From assembly GCA_030323885.1 (NCBI GenBank), contig CM059193.1, positions 57,618,042 through 57,682,041 on the forward strand: DNA of 64,000 nucleotides, given 5' to 3'. The notes beneath the pieces were generated by a model. The model was not told where the DNA came from. It saw nothing but the letters and a program-made list of their open reading frames with translations, and did no database searches. The stretch comes from Branchipolynoe longqiensis. Lineage: Eukaryota > Annelida > Polychaeta > Phyllodocida > Polynoidae. Both the position numbers and the translations under genes were made by a program. This document shows positions 1 through 10,602 of this stretch, piece after piece (positions within the stretch are counted from its first letter, which is position 1; each line of letters opens with the position of its first letter).

Positions 1-2889
1 ACGAACCTCTGATAACGTCCAAAGTTCATCATCATCTATGTCCGCCAGACGCATCGCAGCAATTGCTGCGAGTACACAATTATGCGTGCCACAGTCTGCG
101 CAATCACCCCGGCCGCACTTACGCACCGGAATTCTACTCAGACTATCTGCGTTGATATGATCCACTCCTTTTCTGTACACAATGTGCTCATTCGTCACAC
201 CGTATTCAGACAGCGTGGCCAACCAACGCCCCATCATCCCCTCCGCCTCCTTGAAATTCAACAACCAACGAAGAGAATGATGATCAGTCCGGATAATAAA
301 ATCCGACCCTATCAGAAAATGTTTCCACTTCCTGCTATACACGACGATAGCCATCAACTCTCGCTTCGTCGTGCAGTAATTCCGCTGCGCTTTATTAAGT
401 TTGTTACTTGCAAACGACAACGGGACCTCTACTCCATCCTGCACCTGACTTAATACGCCCGAGATAGCAAACCCTGACGCATCCGTGTCCAGAATGAACC
501 GCCCCACTGCTCGCGGATATCGCAGCACTGGGGTCTGAGTAAAGGCACGTTTCAAGCCCAGAAATGCCGCCTCCTGAGCGTCGCCCCACACAAATTTTAT
601 TTTCCTCGCGGTAACGACCAAGTCCTGCAAAGGCACAGCTAACCGCGCAAAATCATCAATGAAATCGCGATAGTATGACACAAACCCAAGGAATGATCTC
701 ACTTCCTTCATATCCTCAGGTCTGGGCCACCCCGCAATTGCAGAGAGTTTTTCCGGATCCGCCTTAATCCCCCTCGCAGAAACTACACGCCCCAGGTACT
801 GCGTCTCACGCCTAAAAAGCCTACACTTTGAAGCTTTGAGTCTCAGACCATAGGAACGTAAACGATCGAACACTGCTTGAAGTCTCTCTTGACATTCGGT
901 CAGTGTCCGACCAAAGACAATGATATCATCCAAATACACCAAACAGATCTTCCACTGAAGACCCGCTAGCATATCCGTCATCATCTTTTCGAACGTGGCT
1001 GGAGCATTACACAACCCAAACGGCATCACGTTCCACCCAAATAAGCCTAAGTGAGTACTAAAAGCAGTCTTAGCAATATCCCCCGGATCCATAGCAACCT
1101 GATGATACCCAGATTGCAGATCCAGAGTGCAAAACCACTCATTACCCCCTAAACTCTCGAGCGACTCATCTATGCGCGGTAATGGGTAAGCATTCTTCCG
1201 CGTCACAGTATTGAGTTTTTTATAGTCAATGCAAAAACGGATTGAACCATCTTTTTTCTTGACTAAATGGACAGGCGAACTCCACGGTGAATCGCTACTC
1301 CTAATCACTCCACTATCCAGCAGCTTATGCAGCTCCGTCTCCAGTGCTTCTTTTTTCGAATGCACGAAACGCCGATAGGGAATCCTAAAAGCAGCAGACT
1401 CACCGACATCAATGGCATGCTTCACCACCTCCGTCCAGCCTAACGTCTCACCAGGCACTGCGAAAACCTGGATATTTCTACCCAGAAATTCAACTACCCG
1501 AGAGCGGTCAGACTCATCAACCACCTCACACCCCATAGCTAAAGGTATAAGATGGGCAGGCAAGCTCCCATCGAGAGTCCGAGATACATCAGAAGGTGCC
1601 ACGCACTCCTCCGTCGTACCAAAAGTAACCACATCGGCCACCGCCCCCAACGCAGCAACGCCCACTTCCCCTCTACTACTCACAACACTAGAGGAGCAAT
1701 CCAACTGCGCCGCCCGCGCGACACGCAGTCCAGGCCAACCAGTGCCCCAATTACCCAGTAACTGCGAACAGCTGACCGAACCACACCGCCCCGCGCTGAC
1801 CCCGTCCACTGGGTCAACTGCGCCACCAGCTGACTCAGTGACCTCGTCACCGCGAGCAATGTTTACACCAGATTGTTTAGACAACGCCGCCTTAGCGTAT
1901 TCACCATGAACATCACCAAAGTCAGTAGCCTCACCCAACAACCCGACAGTTGTACCCCTCCGTAATCTAACCGCATAACGATTCGGATTAAACAACGGTA
2001 CAACCGAGTCAACAGGACTCCACACCAGCGTATTCTGACCTACTAATCCCAGCTCATGCAACTCTGAGACCATCGGCTCAAATAGGCTCTGGTGATCACC
2101 GTCAACTCCCACAGCTGTAATTTTCACATCACAACCGGTCATCGGAGCAAAGCGAATATCTTGCGCGACAGCAGACACAGTCTGACTATCGCGACGTAAT
2201 TCACACTGCACCGTCAGTTGATACGGATATTGAAGAAATAGGCTGCCTGCCTGCCGCAGCTCACAACCATAATACTCCAAAAATTCCGCACCAAAAATAC
2301 CATCCTCTGAAATATCGGAAACAGTAGGGGCATAATGAAATATTTTCCCCCCGATCTCCAGAGATAGTATGGCTTGTCCGTACTGCTTGAGTGGTGCTCC
2401 GGTGACAGTGACTGGCTTCACGCTATTATCGAAAAACACCTTATCACCGTCTAGCTTATCGAAGAATTTTCGTCCAACACATGTGACCGCAGCCCCACTG
2501 TCTATTAAAAAATACCCGATAACCCCTCTAACACACACTCTCACATACCACCGTTTTCCGTCCAAAGACCAGAAAGTGGAATCCACGAATAAGCGTTTAC
2601 CACAAGGGTGAGACCGGTCGCACCCCTGACGCTGCACTATAAATTGCATACAGTCGTCCAAAGGTGCGGGAGCCAAAGCAGAAACGCAACGCGCTATCTG
2701 CTTCATGCCATCCCACAATACCGACTCCACTGGGATCGTGTCACCAGGGGCGATCACCGGCGGTCCAGCGCTAGCATCAGACTGCACACCGGCTTCCTTG
2801 ATAGTTAACACCCCAACCGCTTTGGCGGTATCCGGGCTTACCAATTGGGTTGGGCCTGCGCCCAAACGGTCCAACCCTAGGCGTTTAAA
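1..2889 (-). CDS. pol: Ty3/Gypsy-type Pol: protease, reverse transcriptase, RNase H (runs off left edge)
   Basis: The minus-strand frame is open for all 963 codons from 2889 to base 1; I checked it codon by codon and found no stop. Order: a retropepsin near residues 125-195 with the active site FLIDSGAAVT (about 2500) and the later GIFGAEFL; an RT near residues 510-700 with FCIDYKKLN, the PFGLCNAPATF block and the catalytic YLDD (about 927); an RNase H with DTDASGFAISGVLSQ (about 500) and ADSLSR (about 135). A short Cys-rich stretch, KCGRGDCADCGTHNC, follows. Integrase would lie beyond the window. There is no ATG at the start; the frame begins at the -1 shift site downstream of Gag, so it would be made as a Gag-Pol fusion in virus-like particles. 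The intact frame suggests the copy is young, although its Gag is damaged. Confidence 0.93.
2834..2889 (-). promoter_or_regulatory. Programmed -1 frameshift signal between Gag and Pol
   Basis: On the minus strand the heptamer TTTAAAC (2889-2883) sits in the Gag frame as AAT TTA AAC, followed one codon later by the Gag stop TAG (2879-2877). Slipping back one base enters exactly the Pol frame, whose upstream stop TAA lies at 2892-2890. Five bases after the heptamer, GGGTTGG (2877-2871) can pair with CCAACCC (2853-2847). In the loop, TTTGGGC (2866-2860) can pair with GCCCGGA (2837-2831), giving a possible H-type pseudoknot. Heptamer type, spacing and adjoining stop all fit the known -1 frameshift rules; the fold itself is inferred. 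Confidence 0.8.
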
Positions 2890-3839
2890 TTAGGCTTAGC
2901 CTTCACGTCCCTGTCTTTACGGAGACGCGCCAACCTTGCCCGATCAAAACCCGAGTTGTCCCTACCCTCGCGATCACCGGCTATCACAGCCTCCTCGAGA
3001 GTACGTTTTACTCCAGTACATTATATAGGCCGATGTCCGCAAGAAAAGCAAAGACCACATTCATGATCACGAGCACGCGTATCTATCTTAGCTACGCGCC
3101 TGCGCGCAGATAACCCAGATGAGTTAGACCCACCTGTTGCCACCTGCGCCGCAGATTTCTGCTCCCCTATCACCTCACGCATCCACCCTTGGACCACCGA
3201 TTTCGTGATAGGTGGCGGTTGATAACCCCCCCCAGAGCTCGCCCTGAAATTGCCACCATCCTGATAGCCACCTCCAGACGAACCCCGATAGGAATTACCA
3301 CTGCGATAGCTCCCCCCAGAATTTCCCCGAGAGTAACCACCACCGCCATTACGCCGAGGATCACGTGGCGCGCTATACGCAGCCACCTCAACCTCGAACT
3401 CACTATCCGACTCATCTGATAGCCGAATAGCCTCCACCGCAGTCGACCGCCCAGCACGCAGTGCCTTGGCGCAGTAATCGTCGACCACCTCAAACATCTC
3501 CTCCAGAGACGACTTGCCCGGCCGCCACCGGTCATAGGCGGCACGCTGCTCACCCGGATCCATGAGTGAGCACACGAAACGCTCGACTATCTTAGTCTCG
3601 ATCGCACGCTCACTCATTCCAGTATCTCTAGCAGCCTCCCGCCCATCAACCTGGAGCTGTAGACCGTACGCGCGGTACGATCCATCACGGGCAGTTTGGA
3701 CGCGTTTCTTCCACTGATACCACCGCGCCATGGGGTCCACTGGTCGGAACTTATACGAGATGATAGGAAGTAACTCCCTCATCGTCGTCAACCCATGACG
3801 CCTCCACGCGTCCACACAGTCCTGCGCCGGCCCCCCCCC
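2877..3839 (-). pseudogene. gag: Gag, C-terminal part: capsid end and zinc knuckle, with a stop inside the knuckle
   Basis: This frame carries the end of a retrotransposon capsid (the stretch from MRELLPIISYKF to EQRAAYDRWRPGKSSLEEM), then a Gly/Ser/Tyr-rich linker and a zinc knuckle CGLC-FSCG-H. The knuckle's last cysteine lies just past an in-frame TAA (3023-3021): spacing CX2CX4HX4C is exact only if the stop is read through. The frame stays open after the TAA for about 46 codons, down to the slippery site, so the stop looks like a point mutation in once-coding sequence; readthrough is a less likely alternative. The upstream link to the rest of the capsid is broken at a run of nine Gs (minus strand, 3839-3831). 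Confidence 0.75.
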
Positions 3840-4303
3840 TTAACAGAGGCAACAGTTGAATGAGAGCTACCCTCTCATCCCACATGTTTGACCGCATATC
3901 CAACGTAAAGTCCCGCCACCAGATATTCCACTCCTGCTTAATACCTGTAAATGGCTTTGGACGTAGCGTTGGAATACGCGCAGAACCCGCCACAGGATGC
4001 CGCAGAACATTCTCATCCAGCTCTAACGTATCCCGATTACACGACTCCCAACCTGCCCCACCCCCAATCGAAGCAGGCTCCCGAATCACATCCATTATTG
4101 CAGGATGATGACGGAACAACCACATCTCTTCTACTGAGTACTGGCGACCTACTGGCAGTCCAGGCAATGACGCAATCGGAACTGCGTCACCCCCCATACC
4201 CACCGGGTCAGGAATCCTCTCACTCTGTACCTCTTCATGAGTATCACCCACGTAGACGGAGTCCTGCACAACACCTCTCAGATGTTGCCCAGACGCCCCC
4301 CCC
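3840..4303 (-). pseudogene. gag: Gag, central part: capsid N-terminal half
   Basis: This frame reads through a block typical of Ty3-class capsids: the PFTGIKQEWNIWWRDF segment and then NMWDERVALIQLLPLLRG. In such proteins the W-x-x-WW and A-x-x-LLPLLRG elements belong to the capsid N-terminal domain, which assembles the particle shell. It ends at the nine-G run 3839-3831, after which the reading frame continues as the C-terminal part. At its upstream side another nine-G run (4304-4296) separates it from a Pro/Gly-rich segment in a third frame. These breaks mean this copy cannot make one continuous Gag unless the homopolymer lengths are assembly errors. Confidence 0.7.
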
Positions 4304-5692
4304 CTTAGAGGTACCATCTTCACTGTAGGGCTCCGGCTCCCTAGGACCCCCACCTCCCCCGCCGCCGCCCTTAGAGGGCGCCGGTGAACGTGGTGAGCCA
4401 CCCGCGGAAACCGGGCGCGCAGTATGCACTGGAAACTGCGTCTCGCAGTTATCTAACCGTGTAGACTCAGTTACCCCCACATTACTCTCTCCAAGCTCCA
4501 AACCGCGTTGAAACGCCAGTTTCTCAGCCTGAAATGCTACACCTCTCGGCAGCTAGCAACCGTTCACATCTCTGATTCTCATCTTGTAAATGCCCACTCA
4601 GCGCCTCCCGCATAGATAAGTCCTCCGTCTGTTTAGTAAACACAGCTTGCTGCTCATCTACCAACACCCGATTGGATCTCACCTCTTCAGCGGAAACACG
4701 CCGCGCCGCGCTTAGCTCCGCTAATTCGCGCGCGAAAGCGGCAGCATTGGAGACTCTCAACTCATCCAACGACCGCCTCTCCTCTGCCATCCGATCAAAC
4801 TGGACCCGCAGTCGGCGGATGCGCATCCCCTCTTGACGCTCCACCTCCGACTGCGACCCAGGAACCGTACGACCCATAACCAAATCATGCTCCAACGCGA
4901 ACGTCAACGAGTCATCGGCTACGAACCCTGTCTCCAAAGTCGGGAAACTCTCCCTATAACAGGGATCACGGGGACCTGCACGTCCAGCTCCCGTCCCCAC
5001 AGAACGGACAGCTGAACTCCCCCACGGCGAATACTCCAGCGGCATACCTCCCACAGAACCCCCGCGCCCAGCCAGACCTAAATCCTCACGACACGCGATT
5101 GAACTGCTACCCTCGTGTACACCTGACCCCGAATCACTACTGATCGACAGAGACTGCATATCATCGAGAGCGAAGCCCCCCTTCATCGTAATCCCCGTAA
5201 TGCCCTCCCCAGTATTTTTACGAACTGAGAGAACATCTCGCACTGTTACCGATGGCGCGACATCTTTCGACGACGCGCCACCACTATCAGAATGAGTGCC
5301 CAACCGCGTGTCACGCCCACCACCCTGTATCACCCCCGTCGTAAACAACGGCGCAATACCGGGTGGCGGACTGCCACTCAGTCGGGCTAACTGCGTCCAA
5401 TAGCTGTCAGCACTTTCGGCATGTCTAGACGACACCACCGGCACAAGTGGCAGAGTGGCTACGCCCCCCCCACACACTGACACACGGCGGCGGTCCCCTA
5501 CAACGCCGGCACCTGCATTTGGAATGAACGTACATACATCAACATTCCTATCAGGTGAACTGTGAGCGTGGTGCGGTGCACTCACCGCAGAAGCGTCCAC
5601 GCCCACCGGTAACCCAACTGCGCCGGGCTCCCCGCACCACTGTCTTGGTACTGGCGCCCACTACGCAGTTGACCTGCCGTCGCTCCCTCCAT
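4304..5692 (-). pseudogene. gag: Gag, N-terminal part: Ser/Gly-rich region and coiled coil
   Basis: From about 5606 down to 4526 one frame is open. It begins Ser/Gly/Thr-rich and low in complexity; between about 4870 and 4550 it becomes strongly charged and heptad-like (FDRMAEERRSLDELRVSNAA, then many Glu/Arg/Leu/Ala), which predicts a coiled coil and fits Gag multimerisation. A one-base-type shift near 4550 moves the reading to a second frame that extends the helix, then a Pro/Gly-rich segment to 4304. I could not settle the start: the open frame has no clear ATG, and an ATG at 5692-5690 lies in another frame, so a further indel is likely. An N-terminal Gag region this long is unusual for the class; the identity rests on position and frame continuity. 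Confidence 0.55.
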
Positions 5693-5773
5693 AACTATGA
5701 ATTACGAAGAGAACCTACCTGCGGAGTCCATGGCCCAGGTCCAATACTTACCCCCTTACGCAGAAGGCAAGCT

Positions 5774-5788
5774 GGCTCACGGCACCAA
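5774..5788 (-). other. Primer-binding site next to the 5' LTR
   Basis: On the minus strand TTGGTGCCGTGAGCC directly follows the LTR end CATTACA. A TGG-starting sequence adjoining the LTR is the expected tRNA primer-binding site. I do not assign the tRNA isotype. Confidence 0.6.
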
Positions 5789-6122
5789 TGTAATGGGCCC
5801 ACGGCCCTCCGACTCACCCTTTCTCTCACGAAAGAACACCAAGATTCAATTCAGTGTACGCTTCACCTGGTTTATTGAAACCTCTGCTCTCCGCGGTGTC
5901 AGTAGTTGTCTGACCCGCCCCCTGACTCGCCAGATCCCACATCGACTCTATAGGTGTGTGTGGGGGGGTGGGTCAACAACACGCAGTAGAGGTCAGCCCG
6001 GCTAGGGTCTGACCGGTGGTGACCCGTGCCGCCACCTAGCGCAGTGTAGTGGAACTGCGCCAGTGGCGTCGTAGTCTCCGCTGCTACCGCGTGATAGTAG
6101 AGCTCATGTTCAGACTACTACA
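5789..6122 (-). repeat. 5' long terminal repeat of the Gag-Pol element
   Basis: On the minus strand the segment begins TGTAGTAG and ends CATTACA, giving the usual TG...CA termini, and it directly abuts the primer-binding site. It holds an AATAAA signal (5876-5871) about 85 bases before the inner end and a CTATAGAG TATA-like element upstream. Outside it, the sequence changes abruptly to the AT-rich palindromic repeat, which marks the integration site. The partner LTR lies beyond the window, so identity between LTRs and target duplication could not be checked. Confidence 0.6.
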
Positions 6123-6344
6123 ATATCATTAAATGCATTTGATGATATCATAAAGGCATCTGATGAGATCATCAAATGCATTTGATGATATGACTAAATG
6201 GTACACCAATTAAGCATATGTAAAATTATATTTGATCATATCTTTAAATCGATTTAATATGATTATGAGGGAACAGACTGTATTTGAACATATGTTGAAA
6301 TGGATTTGATCATATGATAACATCGATTTAAACATTGTCATGGG

Positions 6345-6691
6345 GGTGATGAAAATGGGAAATATTGCACCTAGAGTGGGACTCGAACCCACATCTCTTT
6401 GCATTCCAGGCCAGTGTGCTAACCAATACACCACCTAGGTTCCCTGATATCACCATACTACCCACGTCTACCTGTCTATGCGGCTCCTTGCCTGAGAGGT
6501 CAGTGCAGACCACTACACTCGTCCCCCTGGAATTGTAAGTCTTTTAATGCTTACAATTACATACATACAGGCAATGCACTTACACATACATACACAGGGT
6601 AGGTTCAACAACCATACAGCGCGTAGCTTGTACAGGATCCTGGTCATGGCACCAGTGTCATGGGGGTGATGAAAATGGGAAATACATATTT
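6345..6691 (-). mobile_element. tRNA-derived SINE dimer, truncated (family S1, copy 1)
   Basis: Minus-strand bases 6440-6369 fold as a tRNA: a 7-bp acceptor, a D arm with an A-box-like TGGTGTATTGGTTAGCAC, and a T arm GTGGG-TTCGAGT-CCCAC containing the B box. The anticodon stem is poor, so this is a pseudo-tRNA promoter rather than a tRNA gene. A leader beginning ACGAGTGTAGTGG precedes it, and the tail of a second unit lies to the right up to 6691, where it is cut off. Confidence 0.75.
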
Positions 6692-7376
6692 ACCAAAAGT
6701 GCTGGTCTGAAAAGTTGGTTTCCCTTCTGTCACATTTAGGACACCTATAAGAATCAATATAAGCAAAAGATTGTTATGTCACATATTTAAAAATAAACAC
6801 TGCACAATTAAGTTGGTTGCTCCTGTGTGAAATTTGAATCAATTCTATAAGTTGTTGCATTTCTTCAGAGAACAATAGAAGCGCTCTTTAGCAAAATGCG
6901 ATAAGCACCAATCAAAGAAAATGGGGCTGCAATACCAACTGGGTTGCAATGCCAATGCCAAGTTTGTAGATGTTTTGGAAAAAGAGCTCTTAATATATAT
7001 ACATACATATTATGGAACACCATTTCTTGTTTTATTCAGTATTTTAATGTGTCATTAAATATTTAATGATATTAAATCGATTCTATCATATCATTAAATG
7101 TATTTAATGATATGTTCAAATAATGTATATGTTGAAATATTCCATATTTGATGATATCATGAAATGCATTTGATGATATCATAAAAGGCATCTGATGAGA
7201 TCATCAAATGCATTTGATGATATGACTAAATGGTACACCAATTAAGCATATGTAAAATTATATTTGATCATATCTTTAAATCGATTTAATATGATTATGA
7301 GGGAACAGACTGTATTTGAACATATGTTGAAATGGATTTGATCATATGATACATCGATTTAAACATTGTCATGGGG

Positions 7377-7711
7377 TGATGAAAATGGGAAATATTGCAC
7401 CTAGAGTGGGACTCGAACCCACATCTCTTTGCAGTCCAGGCCAGTGTGCTAACCAATACACCACCTAGGCTCCCTGATATCACCATACTACCCACGCCTA
7501 CCTGTCTATGCGGCTCCTTGCCTGAGAGGTCAGTGCAGACCACTACACTCGTCCCCCTGGAATTGTAAGTCTTTTAATGCTTACAATTACATACATACAG
7601 GCAATGCACTTACACATACATACACAGGGTAGGTTCAACAACCATACAGCGCGTAGCTTGTACAGGATCCTGGTCATGGCACCAGTGTCATGGGGGTGAT
7701 GAAAATGGGAA
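7377..7711 (-). mobile_element. tRNA-derived SINE dimer, truncated (family S1, copy 2)
   Basis: This is the counterpart of the 6345 element in the second 1.03-kb repeat. The tRNA-like box is 7470-7399 on the minus strand, with the same A and B boxes and the same truncation point in the neighbouring unit. It differs from copy 1 by a few bases in the anticodon loop region. Confidence 0.75.
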
Positions 7712-8404
7712 ATACATATTTACCAAAAGTGCTGGTCTGAAAAGTTGGTTTCCCTTCTGTCACATTTAGGACACCTATAAGAATCAATATAAGCAAAAGA
7801 TTGTTATGTCACATATTTAAAAATAAACACTGCACAATTAAGTTGGTTGCTCCTGTGTGAAATTTGAATCAATTCTATAAGTTGTTGCATTTCTTCAGAG
7901 AACAATAGAAGCGCTCTTTAGCAAAATGCGATAAGCACCAATCAAAGAAAATGGGGCTGCAATACCAACTGGGTTGCAATGCCAATGCCAAGTTTGTAGA
8001 TGTTTTGGAAAAAGAGCTCTTAATATATATACATACATATTATGGAACACCATTTCTTGTTTTATTCAGTATTTTAATGTGTCATTAAATATTTAATGAT
8101 ATTAAATCGATTCTATCATATCATTAAATGTATTTAATGATATGTTCAAATAATGTATATGTTGAAATATTCCATATTTGATGATATCATGAAATGCATT
8201 TGATGATATCATAAAAGGCATCTGATGAGATCATCAAATGCATTTGATGATATGAGTAAATGGTACACTAATTAAGCATATGTAAAATTATATTTGATCA
8301 TATCTTTAAATCGATTTAATGATATTATTATGAGGGAACAGACTGTATTTGAAGATATGTTGAAATGGATTTGATCATATGATAACATCGATTTAAACAT
8401 ATTG

Positions 8405-8905
8405 TCATTGGGGTGATGAAAATGGGAAATATTGCGCCTAGAGTGGGACTCGAACCCACATCTCTTTGCATTCCGGGCCAGTGTGCTAACCATTACACCA
8501 CCTAGGCTCCCTGATATCACCATACTACCCACGCCTACCTGTCTATGTGGCTCCTTGCCTGAGAGGCCAGTGCAAACCACTACACTTGTCCCCCTGGAAT
8601 TGTAAGTCTTTTAATGCTTACAATTACATACATACAGGCAATGTACTTACACATACATACACACGGTAGGTTCAACAACCATACAGTGCATAGCTTGTAC
8701 AGGATCCTGGTAATGGCACCAGTGTCATGGGGGTGATGAAAATGGGAAATATTGCGCCTAGAGTGGGACTCGAACCCACATCTCTTTGCATTCCGGGCCA
8801 GTGTGCTAACCATTACACCACCTAGGCTCCCTGATATCCCCATACTACCCACGCCTACCTGTCTATGCAGCTCCTTGCCTGAGAGGTCAGTGCAGACCAC
8901 TACAA
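8405..8905 (-). mobile_element. tRNA-derived SINE dimer, near complete (family S1)
   Basis: Two units lie head to tail. Their tRNA-like boxes are 8827-8756 and 8507-8436 on the minus strand, about 320 bases apart, and both keep the acceptor pairing GCCTAGG/TCTAGGC. Between them lies the shared ~180-base tail with CATACATACA-like steps. The unit therefore consists of a ~75-base leader, a ~72-base tRNA-like region and a ~180-base tail. The right unit is complete here but truncated in the two neighbouring tandem copies. Confidence 0.75.
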
Positions 8906-8964
8906 TATCATTAAATACTTCTGCAACTAACGAAAATTGATGCTCCCTATTACTGGCAGTATTT

Positions 8965-9195
8965 GGAGAGAGGGAGGGAGAGGGGAAGTGGGAAGGGGGA
9001 GGGCGAGAGAGGGATATACGGGAATGCGAGGATATGGGAGAGAGGGATATGGGAGAGAGGGGGACACGGGAGATGGGATGGGAGAGGGGACGGGGAGGGA
9101 AAGGGAAAGGGAGGAGGAGATAGGGGAGAGGGGGAGGGTATGGGGGAGGGGGCGGTGAGGGGGACGGGATGAGGGACGTGGATGGAGGGTGAGAG
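8965..9195. repeat. Purine-rich (GGGAGA)n low-complexity tract
   Basis: The plus strand is almost pure G and A for about 230 bases, with imperfect GGGAGA/GGGATATGGGAGA steps. Frames through it give only Gly/Arg/Glu repeats, so I treat it as non-coding. Such tracts can form triplex or slipped structures; here that is an inference. Confidence 0.8.
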
Positions 9196-9219
9196 GGGAG
9201 ACGTCTGTCTGTCGCTAGC

Positions 9220-9365
9220 TTAAAGTTGCATGGTCCGATGGCATTTGAATTTGTTAGTTATATTTTAGATAAATAGCTCAGGTTGATTGTTGCCCTTATA
9301 TCCTAATGCTCATTAATCCTGAGTAACTTTGATGAAAAATGGCTGGTTTTGGAGCAATTTGAGCT
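9220..9365 (+). mobile_element. Fragment of the TTAAAG MITE (family M1), one end
   Basis: The segment starts TTAAAGTTGCATGGTCCGAT, matching the terminal inverted repeat of the copies at 16444, 40683 and 52531, and continues with related internal sequence as far as the GAGTAACTTT motif (near 9320). The other end is missing. Confidence 0.55.
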
Positions 9366-9596
9366 GAAAGAACCCAAAATAATTTCGACAAGCTTGTCAA
9401 AAGTCCTGTGGCTATGACCCAGATGGTCATCTCGTGATGACCATGTGATGTGAGATGACCTACTAATCCTGGTACCTGACAGGGCTGTAGGTAGGTATTT
9501 CTGTTTGTGATAGAAACATTCTGGGAACGGATTGGTGCCATAGGCCCATGGCATTAGGGTTTTTAACAAAATATTATTTTGTAGAAAGGTTAATTT

Positions 9597-10440
9597 GATC
9601 CGCCGCAAATACACAGGTTCCCAGGTTTAATGCTATGATGGCAGCAGCTGTTCTGGCCGTGCCTATGCGTTATCGTTTGGACGAGATCCGTCGCAAATGC
9701 GCCGCTTTCTTGGCTTAAAGGTGTGATGGAAGCAGCCATTCCACAGTATGCGCCGGAGGAGGGCCCAGGGTAGTAGAACCATATCAGTTTCTACACTCAC
9801 ATACTCTATGATTCAGCCGGGCCTGAGCATTAATGGTTTGATGGGATCTGCTGCAATTGCACAGGTTTCTGGGTTTAATGCTATGATTGGCCCATAATTT
9901 CCGAATTGTGGTTGATCCGGCGGGAAGCCCGAGACGGTCACCTCCCCAAGCACTGCATGCTCCCTCCTTCCCCTCCCCCCTCTGACCTGCATTCGGGCTA
10001 CTGACTCCCTCCTATATGGATTTACCACGCCCGCCCACCCTCTTTTTAACACTCCAGGGGGTCGGCTCCCGGGCCTACCTCCTCCCAGAGTGCTCCCTCT
10101 GCGGACCTGGATCAGGTCGATTGACATTTGACCCCATTGACCTCAGTGTACCTTGTGCTATTATCATTTAGTTAATAAAACCTTTTTCTCCCACCTCTGT
10201 CTCGGGCTTTCTCTGTCCGGATCGCAGCAGCCGTACTGGTTGTGCCTATCTGTTATTGTTTGGCTAGACTAGAACAGTTGCTGCCATCACAGCATTAAAC
10301 CTGGAAATCTGTACATTTTCGGCGGATCCTGTCAAGCCATTAATGGTCAGGTCCAGCTGGATCATAGAATATGGCTACTGCCATCATAGCATTAAGCGCG
10401 AAACCCGGTGCATTTGCGATGGATCCCATCCAAACGATAA
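9597..10440. repeat. Fold-back cluster: five copies of a ~60-90-bp unit in both orientations
   Basis: The unit GTTTAATGCTATGATGGCAG and its flanks occur at 9597-9652, 9680-9733 and 9833-9887, and inverted at 10271-10327 and 10360-10440. The outer pair (9597 and 10327) match over ~57 bases with about 85 percent identity by eye, starting GATCCGCCG on both sides. The arrangement resembles a fold-back transposon or a complex MITE. The centre holds a different sequence, 9888-10235. Confidence 0.6.
9888..10235 (+). repeat. Possible solo LTR or inserted retroposon inside the fold-back cluster
   Basis: This GC- and pyrimidine-rich stretch differs in composition from its surroundings. It contains a TATATGGA element (10013) and an AATAAA signal (about 10173) followed by a pyrimidine-rich run, an order that fits a promoter/polyadenylation LTR. 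I found no convincing TG...CA ends or target duplication, so the call is weak. Confidence 0.25.
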
Positions 10441-10602
10441 CACATTGGCACAACAAAATTTCAAACGGATGCGTGCAAAACACATGCGTGCGCATCCTCA
10501 CATACATTTAGACCATCAAGGATATGCGTACTGCTAACATAAAGTATGCATAGACACTATGTATGTGGCGCAAATTAGAACTATTCCGAGTTTGTTTGTT
10601 TT

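Larger units (their letters stand above)
6130..8727. repeat. 1.03-kb tandem repeat, two full copies and a partial third
   Basis: The same sequence starts near 6130, 7163 and 8193 (spacing about 1030). Copies one and two are nearly identical, with only scattered single-base differences, for example in the tRNA-like box and the run of Gs near 6345. Each unit contains an AT-rich block of near-palindromes (variants of ATCAAATGCATTTGAT), a minus-strand SINE and about 450 bases of unique-looking AT-rich sequence. The third copy diverges after 8727, where a complete second SINE follows. A recent head-to-tail duplication or an assembly duplication could both give this. Confidence 0.85.

Noticed and set aside
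1412..1909. 165-codon plus-strand frame
   Set aside because: It is antisense to the intact Pol frame and shows no domain.
6120..8400. CRISPR-like array of regularly spaced palindromes
   Set aside because: Spacing is irregular, spacers are not unique, and the surrounding elements are eukaryotic.
6328..8900. Repeated minus-strand frames of 60-106 codons starting MVCTDLSGKE
   Set aside because: They are translations of the tRNA-like SINE and its leader, identical only because the DNA repeats.
8937..9172. Gly/Arg/Glu-rich frames
   Set aside because: They lie in the purine tract and have no non-repetitive sequence or domain.
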